From: Apostichopus japonicus | Lineage: Eukaryota; Echinodermata; Holothuroidea; Aspidochirotida; Stichopodidae | Reading direction: 5' to 3' | Assembly: GCF_037975245.1 (NCBI RefSeq) | Contig: NC_092582.1 | Coordinates: forward strand, 11,510,001 to 11,574,000 | DNA: 64,000 bases | Part shown: piece by piece, positions 11,469 to 23,500 of the stretch | Numbering within the stretch: the stretch's first letter is position 1 | How the letters are laid out: every line of letters starts with the position of its first letter | Notes under the pieces: generated by a model | Told to the model about the DNA's origin: nothing | Seen by the model: the letters and a program-made list of their open reading frames with translations, nothing else | The model's database searches: none | Program-made: the position numbers and the translations under genes

Positions 11469-14400
11469 CTGGTGAAAGACAGAAATACAAATATGAACAG
11501 GATTAAGCAATGCAATACAACCTTTCAAAACACTGCGAAACTAATGTGACAAATGTTCGCTTAAATGTTGCGCATCCTCAATTCACTGCATCGACCGGAA
11601 GAGATCATTAAAGTAAATAGAAGGAAAAAGTGGAAGAAAAACATTATTCAGGAAGGACACAGGAAATTATCTGTATGAAACGGATGCAGCTTTAAAAACT
11701 CATTAAATATAAAAGACATTAATAGCACATTAAAAGGAAAATATTAGACACTGAGGAAGTAAAAGATACATATTCTAATACATACCTAGCATTAAATGGG
11801 TACAGTATGTCTTTATGAATGGGGAGATAGTAGAAGAGAAAGGATCCTCAGTGCAGGCCTAAATGTTTATATTAATTCATTGTTTTATAAATTCTAATAA
11901 CTGAATCAAAACATGTTTCTTTTAACTTTGTATAAATACCAAAGCATCCATTGATGACAGTCAACACTTAAAAGTGTATGCATATACCTGTATATAAATA
12001 TGTTTTATATATATATATATATGTAAAGTCCAGTCCCTTTCATCTCAGAATAGGTTTAATGTGGCATTTTTCACAAATTTAAAGTGTTATAGAAATACAA
12101 CTGGGACTTATTGCAGTCGTTGTTCATAGTGTATAAAATATCAAAATTAATTTTGTTCCTTAAAAGTCATGCTTTAAGTAAATGGGGCTCGCATAAAATG
12201 TTCAAAATTGACTGTTTCCCATGATCTTTGTTATTTTTGTGATCAAACGTTGGTGTATATAGTACTGTGTACAGTACGTTGCAGATCCATAGTGAATACT
12301 AACAACACTTTGTTGACAGCATTGGACTATACTGAAGTCCTATGATGAGAAGAAATTGATTTGTGAATCCATCTATACTACATAACTGTCAAACATTCAC
12401 AAAAAAAAATTATCTCTGGACTTTGTATCCTTTTCAACATTGTACCCATGAATGATTACTTATCAATAGTCAAAGCTGACATTACAGAGATAACCAGAAT
12501 TTGCCGGCATGGCAACATTGATATTGAAATCAACATTCTACCCATGAACAAACGATTACTTATCAATAGTCATAGCTGACATTACAGAGACATTACAGAA
12601 TTTTTCGGTATGGCAACACTGATATTGAAATTCCAAACAATCCGTATACTTCAGCATATATGTATATCAACCACACAGGACGGACCAGGGGCATACTTAA
12701 GGGTGGTCTGGGCCCACGGGGAAAAGGGGTTGTTGCACCCCCTCCATCTGTGGCAGAGTCAGCAATTAAAGCAAACACAATGACGGGTCCTCTATCGGTC
12801 CTCCTCTTCCTCCCCCCCCCCATGACAAAGTGCAAGTGTCCTAAATATCATATTTCATTAGGAGGATTATATGGAGGCTAGTAGGGTCTCCCTATTGCTG
12901 AGGACCCTTCAGCTATCCTCGTCAGTCTGACCAATTGAATAAAGACAAATTACATGAGCTTTCAAAATTCTCTCAGAGACGGACCAAACCAATTTCTTAC
13001 ACTATGCCTTTAGACCGGCAGCAATTAATTGTCAATGATTTAAGGAAACTAGTAAATAAACACTTTAAGTAATACTACTGTAAAAAGTTACAAATTAGAA
13101 CCATATGATTTGAGGAGGTGGGGGGGGGGGGGGCGATTGCAACCAGCATTTTTTTCTTTCTTAAAGGATATTGTCTGGACATTTAACAAATCACTTTAAA
13201 TAATTTTAAATTCTTAAACGAAGATGGTTGATGGTTTAAAATAAATGCAAAAGTTACAATTAATGAATGAAATGAAAGTTAATTTTCATTCGACCAATCC
13301 TAAAGGAGATAGGAGTTAAGCAAGAATTATCATGTACAGGCAATATAGTATAATACTGCCTAAGCTCCTATCACCTATAACATATTTTTTTCATATAACA
13401 ATCATCATCAGCAATTTATTCAATCCGTGATATATATTTTCATTCTCAGCAGCCTTTGTCATCCCTTTGATGAGGCTGCATGTATTGTACAATTATGAAC
13501 GTACTTTGAAAACTGGAATTTGGATCTTAAAAGATTTGTGAAACTTGTGGCTCATTTACAAACTTAGTACCTTTTCTGGCATGATATAATTTTTCCCGAA
13601 TACTGATGTACAGCTGGTGTGCAATTTTTCAGGGTTGATGTATTTACCATCTGATACATAAAACCAGACCTTAAAACAAAAGAGAAAGAGAGAGAAAAAA
13701 GAGACATATTTATGGAAACCTGATTGCTGATACAAAGATCAAGAAACGTGCAAGAATCGTAAAATTGGAGTCAACGGTCAAAATCCAGACAAAATTTACC
13801 TATGTATTTATTTAAATCAACTTTGCAATTAATAATATATCAAATAGTAATCAGACATAGTGCTACTGCTGATGTACATAAATCACTTGCTCAACGAGCC
13901 AACCTGATTATATCAAATTTATATTTACTACACTGCTGAAGGAGAAATGGGGTACTGTAGGCGAGGAATCCCTCCCTCGGTTATACTTAGAATAAAAGAA
14001 AAATACAATAAACATGGAGATACTCTGTCTTTGATATGAAATTAATGAATTAATCCTTACCAAAGCCTCTGCTGAGTTCCACGGTGTTACACACATAGTC
14101 GGTGCTATTAGTCGAAGCTGTGAAAGAACACAAAGAATTTAAGATAAATTTACTCTCAAACACTGAGGAAGTGAATGTGTAAAGAAACAATGTGGTAAGA
14201 TTGACGAAGATGTTATCAAATGTTTTATAACGAAACCAAAACGAAGAATATCTAGAGCTCTGTCTAGAGTACTTCCACTTACATACTATAGTAAAGAGTG
14301 GATACAGCAATGTTATGTCAAATAAGTGATTCATTCAGAAGAGGACAGTCTCCTTAATCCAAACACAGGGACAATCAAACACTACTAGTGTACTTAAGAG

Positions 14401-17400
14401 ATTCAGATCATACTGCCACATACTTACTAAAATAAAGATTCGATACAGCAATGTCCAGAGTACTTCATTCAGCAGAGGACAGTCTCCTTAATCCAAACAC
14501 AGGGACAATCAAACACTACTAGTGTACTTAAGAGATTCAGATCATACTGCCACATACTTACTAAAATAAAGCATGGATACAGCAATGTCCAGAGTACTTC
14601 ATTCAGCAGGGGACAGTCTCCTTAATCCAAACACTGGGACAATCAAACACTACTAGTGTACTTAAGAGATTCAGATCATACTGCCACATACTTACTAAAA
14701 TAAAGATTGGATACAGCAATGTCCAGAGTAGTTCATTCAGCAGAGGACAGTCTCCTTAATCCAAACACAGGGACAATCAAACACTACTAGTGTACTTAAG
14801 AGATTCAGATCATACTGCCACATACTTACTAAAATAAAGATTGGATACAACAATGTCCAGAGTACTTCATTCAGCAGAGGACAGTCTCCTTAATCCAAAC
14901 ACAGGGACAATCAAACACTACTACTGTAGTGTACTTAAGAGATTCAGATCATACTTCCACATACTTACTAAGATGAAGATTGGATACAGCAATGTCCAGA
15001 GTAATTCATTCAGCAGAGTACAGTCTCCTTAATCCAAACACAGGGACAATTAAACACTACTAGTGTACTTAAGAGATTCAGATCATACTACCACATACTT
15101 ACTAAGATGAAGATTGGATACAGCAATGTCCAGAGTAAGTCACTCAGCAGAGGACAGTCTCCAATCCAAACACAGGGACAATCAAACACTACTAGTGTAC
15201 TTAAGAGATTCAGATCATACTGCCACATACTTACTAAAATAAAGATTGGATACAGTAATGTCCAGAGTAAGTCACTCAGCAGAGGGGTTGTCATTGCTGT
15301 CACAGAGAATCCAGGTGAGATCACATGACTGCGAACGCCCCGGTCTCCAAGTTTTTCGTTGACAGCGATGCTAAGGAGATTGATGGCATACTTTGAAGAG
15401 CTATATGGTTGGGCTCTGAAATTAACAAGATATTGTTGTTTCTGTCAATATTTGAAGTCAAATGGCCTTTTTTGGCTCATTTTTACTTCTTAAATTTAAC
15501 AATACAATATGTTTTAGTAATATGCTTCAAATATAAATCAAATTTCATTTCATTTATTTCTTTTTTTCACAACACAGTACAATGGATAAAGTCAAATAAA
15601 TAAGAATAACAGATGAAGACCCTTATGGGCTTTGCGAGTAGAACACCCTGGAAGGGAAGAGAAGGATAGAAGGAGAAGGAGAAGAAGGAGAAGATGCCAA
15701 ATGTTTCAAATCATTGACATCAAAATCATATCATTCGAGAATCAAATCAGTCAAGTCATTCACAAATATGAACATTCTTTTAATTAAAGAAAATGATCTG
15801 AAGATGGCAGCAACAGAATCACACATATTTGAACTTTCATGACAAGGTTTGCTGCTTGGAGCTAAAACTGACAACTCTTAAAGCAGGATGTTTAAGTTAA
15901 CTGATATTTAACTACTTAACTCGATTAAAGACAGGTTTCTGGATTAAATTTGACCTCCAGAAACATTCAAACTGTTGAATTCACCAGTTTGGACCAACAC
16001 ACCAAGTATGTTTAGGTCCACTGAGCAATCCTTTGTGAAATGCTATATTTACAAAGTGGTCAAATCTTCTCATCTAGTCACATGACATGAGACTTCCATC
16101 AAAATAAAAGTCTAGGGACCGTTCACTAAACAATGTTCATTTACCAAGTATTAAATTAAACTCAAACTGTACATGTTTAAAGTTACTGTGGTGGCAAACC
16201 CAATGGGTCATATGCATACACAATGCATGCACACTCCTGTATTGGGTTTTTGTACACCCCTCACAGACACCATCATGGATATAAAATCAACTTAGTTTGC
16301 CTTCAATGGACAAAAGGTGAATCTATCTGGTAAACAAAATACAATTTTGATTGATGAATTTGATATGCTATTTTTACTGAACAAAAAAAAAACTTTTTCC
16401 ATCATGTAAGTAGCTTGTTTTTGAGTATTAAATACACAATTTATATGTTGTTTGTCCATTGTTCAAACAGAATAATCATCTCTATTGTATTGGTTTAATA
16501 CCTTCAGGGGTATTAATCATACATGCCATTAGGGTTAAAACAGCATTTTGGAGCTAAAAACTAACCCAGAATAGAATAAACACTATATTGATTTCCTATT
16601 CTTTGTTCTTGTTTCTTTTTGACATGTTTTTGCTTTTCATGTGGGGGAGGGGTGGGGAGGGGGTGCAGGGAGGGTATTTGCAGGATTAGTGGGAATGTGT
16701 GTCTCTGTGTGTTTTCATGTCCATGTGTGATGTCATTCATTCTACAAACTACAAACATGTGAAGATCAATCATGTTATAACCAACCACAGCCTTACCTCT
16801 AATTGGTCAGTTGTGAGAAATGCATTTCTTGATAAACATGAGACTATGAATTAACATGTCAAGATCCTATGACTACATTTATTCATATCTTGCATTTATT
16901 GCATATCAGAATCACAAAATCGATGGAGAAATAGTCAATTCAGAAGAAACAAAGTAATTGCCTTAAACTCTTGATTGAATCAGTGTTTCTGCTAATGAAT
17001 ACAAGAAGTCATGAGGAAACCATGTTCATGATCTGATGGACATATAACTTTCAATTGTAGAAAGGAAAAACAGGTATATTCATTTTTTTGGACATTTCTT
17101 CTTCTATCAGGTGACTTTACAAATGTTGTATAATTTTGTTTCCTTTTGCAAGTCTTTCTATAAAGTCACTAACATCTATAGAGGTACCCTACAACCTTCC
17201 CTTTTTAATCAGAATTATAATGTCTCCCTAACAAACTAAAATTTACCGATTTTCGAAAGATCTTTGCGACGTTAAAAAAAAACATTGCTGTTTATAACGA
17301 TACGTCTACTAAACAGGTACATCCATATAGTATGCATTACTATATATGCTGTTACAATTTTCGTACAAGCATGATTGATGTCCACATAATTAGCACCAAA

Positions 17401-17522
17401 ACTTGATAGGGCAGGTGTGAAATGTTGGCTATACAGTTGCAACAACTACTAACACTAATGGTTATGTACTGAAGCTATTTCACAATAGTCCCCATGGACC
17501 CAGCCTGGTAGCAGTGTTTATA

Positions 17523-17585
<63 letters not shown>

Positions 17586-20500
17586 CTGTCCATACCACTT
17601 GCTACACATTCATTTCTTATGTACAGCTTGGCTTGCCTATATAAAGTGGTTGTTCTTGTGAATTGTCAGATTCTAAGCACCAAGGGTGCACTCTGTACAA
17701 TCATAGCACTTGGATACGCCCTCATTGACAGTTATACAAAGCCAGTTTATACGCCTTCACACACCAGTAGAATCACTGTGGTCGAGTGGTACGGACTTCG
17801 GTCTGTGACACAAAGGTTCAGGGTTCAATTAATACTTTAGCCTGATTAGTCCCAAAAAGATGAAACTGGTTGTGAAGTGGAATTTTTCTGGTGTGTTGAT
17901 CCTTATTAATTTATACAGCTTTAATGCTATTTGTCAACTGCTGACCAATATACATCACAGATGAGCATTTATCCAAACTTAGCTCAAAACTCATCAATCA
18001 CAGACCTTTTGTAAATGATTAATCTCCAAATTAATTAATTATGTTTCAAGATTTGTTGACCAGATCTTGAGTGTACTGATGTAAAACAGAACTTTTAGTT
18101 CAGTGCAAATAAAGGCTGGATTAAAAAAAAGGCAACAGCTCTTCCATTTCCATATACAATACTGTCAACAAATCTATCAATCTATCGACAAAATATCCGC
18201 ATTAGCCAGGAATCACTATCGGAGGAAGGACTCTGAAATTTTGCACAACATATGTTAATGACAGCAAAGTGTGTTAGTCCTTTGTAGTGTAATACTAATT
18301 TAGGTCTCCTTTTTCAACCGAACACAAATAGCCGATATACTGTAAAGCTTTAGACGTATGATACAACAATTAATGATGAGAACAAATTTAATGTCCTTGA
18401 CCACCAGGAGATGGGGTTATGTAGCTCAATGACAGCCCCTCCCCAACCCCCCTCCCCTTCTCCTCGGTAGGCGAGATGATGCTGAGATGATTGGAAACAT
18501 TGCTAAAACTAGTATATATAATTTTACAGAGTATACTTGCCTTCCAATCCAACAACTGTAGTGGGGTTCTACCTTGTTAGAGCTCACAAATATAAATAGG
18601 GATCCTATCTGTGGCAGATGTGGTTTTGAAGATTTACAGTAGTTATAAAAACACAACCAGCTAACTTCAAATTTAATGCAATATTGCAAACATTGTGATT
18701 ATGACCGGGCAGACTAAGATTTTTAGACGAACCCATTTTTGTGTTGTAGATCATTTAAGTTGAAATGCTTCTTTCTTGCGTTACTTGATGATGTCCAGAC
18801 TATCTGACTGCGGCTCGAACAAAGAATATTTTCAAGCTTTTTAACCTGAGGATTAATTAGAAATATGTGTGTCAGTTACTCAGTTTGAAACAAAAGGTGG
18901 AAGAAATAGATACAATACATATATTCAGGGATGTGCCCACGATGGGGGCCCTGCCCAGCACTAAAATTTACCACCCAGTACTGTCTTAAAAATCTTGAAT
19001 CCCGCCCAGCACTATTTTCATCTAAAATCCCGACATTCCTGACAATATATTCAACATAAATTGAAAAAAAAAACTAAAAAATGTAAATTGTTAGCAAAAC
19101 TGTAACTTGTGTATGTGCTTAAAAGGTACACAAGTGCCAGCATTTGGCATCTGCACCTTCAAAAATCGAAAAATTTCTCAAAGGGGGACACCCCTCCCCC
19201 TTAGACCCCTGCCCCAGGGCAATGATCAGTATACCCAGCACTCAGGAAATCCTGGGCACATCCCTGTACATTTACACTTTAATGATGATATGCTCATTAA
19301 TTTGGAACTTAAAAGATAAATGCATCAAGGTATGCAAGATTTATCGACTCGAAGACTGAAGCTACGAGATAAACTTATGAGAACGTTATATATAGTGTAA
19401 TATTCTTCTCTTCTTTAAGTCCTCATTCCCAAAGCCTCTCTGTGAACCCTATGAATCCCCCATCCCTTCCCCAAAGGTAGAAAACTAAAATATGGTAACT
19501 TCGCTCACAGTTTCATACCAGTCTCTGGTGTCAAGACTCAGCAATATCAATACATTTTTATTAATCGCCTTGGATACCAAATTGCAAGGATGTATCAAAT
19601 TATAATCAGTGCAACACAAAACTTATCTGTGTCCTTCTAACTCAAGGGCTCCTCAATTGTTTTATATGCCCCGCTACCTGCCCAGGCTTCTACCACTAAA
19701 CTTTTAAACTAGAAAACTTGTGTTTTCAGTTTAAACAAAGTTTTTTTAGAAAAGGGCAAGAAATATATATAGAAGCAATTCTCCAGAGTAGAATAAATTT
19801 GGTAATTCTTCCACTTAAATGTCACACTGCCAGCAAGAAAATTGTTAAATTTGATTATATTTATACTTAGTCTACCTATCATGGATGAAAATAAAATAAT
19901 AATTACACAATTATGGCTGCAAGTCAAGATATCCACAGGAAGGGTTAAACCATTAGAAATTGTTGATATCCTTTGACATTCTGATACATGCGCTCCATGC
20001 TCTCCAATTGAATCATCCAAGCCATCAATAAATCAACCAATAGACGTGGCTGATATGATTGGTAAATTGAAAAACTGTGACATACAGTGGGTCAATTAAT
20101 CAAAACTCACCAAGTGGAAATGGCCGTACAGGTTGGTGGCAAATATTAACTTCAGTCCATCCTCAGTATCACCGTCGACCATTTGGATCAGACCCTCCCC
20201 TGTACTAACTGCATCTCTTATATATGAGCTATATATAAAAACAAAAGAGAAGAAGTGGATTAAATTTGGTAAAAGCATTTGTTTCACCAATTAATAAAAG
20301 AATTCCCTCAAATTGCTTGTTTGACACAGAAAAAAGAAGAAGTGATTAAGTACATCTGCATTATGCAGTGGGTTAAAAACTTATACTGATGGTACTTTTA
20401 CAATAAAGGGAAACTAAGTTTTTAGTTCCAAGGTTTGAATTTTTTAATATGACTGTACCTGTTGATGGTAGAAGAAGTGACATCGTCATAGCAATTAAAA

Positions 20501-23500
20501 CTGAGAATATCTGCTTTTTATTTTCCCCTGTAAAATCTACGTATCATTCATTCACATCTACTATAAGCTCATTACCAAAACTTTGCATAATTTATACCAA
20601 TTAGCCTTGAACTCAAAAAATATTGTGTTTTAAACAAAGATCACAGATTGATCACATTCCAATAGGTATTATCATCAACTTAGGAACATTTACTCTGATG
20701 AGAGCTCAGTGTACATCAGACAACACAATCTGATTGTATTCATGGAGTAAGGTACAGTACTCCAGTACAGTAGCTGGGCTTCGTGGTAAAAATAAACAAG
20801 TCACCTTCAATAAACCATGTGAAGTGTAATGAAAAAGATCTTGAAATGGTATTTTCACCTACAGTGCGCAGTGTGGAATATTTTTGGGACTTTCTTTTAC
20901 AACTGGAACGATCCATACAAATTTGGAAACTATGCCTCTAGACTAGACTTCTAAGTCAATGTACACTAAAGTGATACATGAATGGCAAAAAATCAAAAAA
21001 AGATTAACTTTCTGCACCTAAATGGATGGGATATTTGTACATCATATCCATGATCATTGCAGATAAGATTCATATTAAGGTTTCCTGCTCAATCAGTATA
21101 ACAACATTTGTCAACATATTCTGGCAAATTTTAGTCTGGGCATCAGTTTGTGACTATTTTAAAAGTAAACAGTTCAGGGAGATACTATATCTTTCAACAT
21201 AACAACAGATCTTACTAGTTTCAGCTGTATAGTTATTTAAAAACATCTGTGAAGAATACTTTTGCAGTGCATTACAACATGGCTCAAGGCCGGACAAACA
21301 TAACTCTATTGTCGTTGGATTTATAAACCTCAAAAATTAGAATTACTTACGGGTGGAAGAGAAGCCAAGGCAGGTGACTCCAATCTATGGATGTGGAGGG
21401 CATAGTTCCAGCATTAAGATACAGGTAATCTATACTGCTGTACCTGGAAAGAAAAAAAAACCCAATGTCATTATTCTTTAAAACTGCATGGTTGAACCAA
21501 ACCACAACAGTGCCTTCTGTAGATTCAAAGGCATACTGTACGTGGATATCTTTCATTTTCAGAAAATACGTAAATAATAATAATAAATAATATGTAGGTG
21601 TTTACAGCAAAATCAGAAAATTGAAGACAAATTGATAAAAAAAATATATCTGTTGCCTTCTTTGATACAGTTGGGTTGTTGTTTTCCTCTTAAAGGGAGT
21701 GAAGACTAGCGCACAAAGAAACTTCTGATGCCGGAAATCTGACCTAGTTTCGAATGAGGTGTAACAAAAGTGTTAGACACCACCATCGATCCCAGAAAAT
21801 ACACACACAGCTTGCTACCGTCGGTAATTAGACACTGGTGTACTGTACAGTCAATACATACAGCTTCTGTCAATACCCACAACACAGTGTACATAGCAGC
21901 GATGGACATCTCAGCAGGGAGTTGTTATAGAACTCCCTGATCTCAGGTCTAGATAAAAGATAACAAGGTATCACATTTCATTACTGTCTGCATTTTGTAG
22001 CTACAAGAAGAAAACTTCACTTGCAAGCAACGAGAAGTTAACTTTTTCAGAGGGCGGCGCGCTGTTTGGGGCGAGTCTTCAATGCCTTTAAATACAAAAA
22101 GAAGGACAAAGCCCAACTTATCAGGACTTTAAAATTGAGAGTGAAAGATCCAAAACATTATTGTACACATTTACACAGGGCTCAGTATCTGTAAAACTTC
22201 ACCAATCAAAAATAGGAGTGTTAGCTCAGTGGTTAACGCCGGTGCCTTCCAATCATAAGGTCCCGAGTTCCAGTCACTCCAAGATTAATGTATGTTGTCC
22301 ACTTACAGAATTGTTGACAATTGACAATTCATCATCATGGATGTTAAAATATGAATCTAAGAGACTGACCTTGGTCAGCTTGCGGCTATGATAAGCCAAT
22401 GATGGCTTCTTCGGGAGTTCCTGCTTGCAGGGGGATCTAACATACATACATACATATATATTGTACTGTACTGTACATACATACAAACTTCTTATTCGTT
22501 CCTATTACACCTTAAAGTCTTTACAGTAATCTTGAGATGAACTCTGGGAAATTTCTGTTAAAAAAGTTGACTTCACAAGAGGCTCTGAACACCCTCAATG
22601 AGATCAACAAAGGATATAAATACAAACCTTTTTTGCAATTCTTTTGCAGCTCGATTGACACTGGATACACTGCTAGTATCTAGCTGTACAATATCAACTA
22701 CCGCAGCAGGGAAATCAACCTTCAACTTTTCTTTTGCCACTTCTGCTTTGGAGACATTACGACAAGCTAGACAGATAGTGAGATAAATTTCTAGAGATAA
22801 CAGCCTCTGAGCTAAGGCAAGTCCCACACCCCTGTAAAAAGACAAAAAGATGTACAAATTATGTTTGGTCTGAGTTGTCATTACAGCCTATGTCATATAA
22901 AGTTGATCACTCCCCTAATACAAGTGATAAATGTCTGTAGTTAGGATAACCAAGTTCAAATCACTCCAAGATTAATGTAGGTCGTCCAGTTACAGAGTTG
23001 TTGACAATTGACAATTCATAATCATGGACGTTAAAATATGAATCTAAGAGACTGACTAAGTTAGTAAGTAGGTTAGTAAGTTAGTTGACATTGACAAAGT
23101 CCAATATTTACAAATTAGACTGGTGCTATGTATGTAACAATTACTGTAGGCCTAGTAAAAATTCTGCAATCTACTACCCTAGGCAGTAGATTGAGGTAGT
23201 TAAACTGAAAAAAAATCAAAGCATTTGAAGTTTGCATTATATAATTAGTCTAATGTTGACTATTTAAATTGGATTTAGGATTAAGAAGCTGTGAGCTTCT
23301 TGCCTTGTCTGCATACTTTGAAGGAGCCTGTGACATAGGCCTACATTAGACTGGCTGTTATTGTTAGATGGATGCTGGTGAACGCAAAGAGTTGGATAGG
23401 GCTAGACTAAATCCCAGATAAGGTACTGTATGGGCCTAAATGCCTAGGCCGAAATGCAGCTCTAGGCTACGTGTAAAACATAATGCTGTCATATTATACA

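Noticed and set aside
12687-12880. Another hAT-like element starting CAGGGGCATACTTAAGGG
   Set aside because: No matching inverted end or target duplication was found. It may be a fragment, but this cannot be supported.
15088-15324. 78-codon minus-strand frame read as a separate small membrane protein
   Set aside because: It is HSD17B7 exon 6 running past its donor into the first intronic repeat copy. The second hydrophobic block is the duplicated exon end.
22215-22280. Functional tRNA gene
   Set aside because: A and B boxes are present, but the anticodon arm and acceptor stem do not form a proper cloverleaf by eye. The sequence continues into a repeated body shared with another copy, so it is a SINE.
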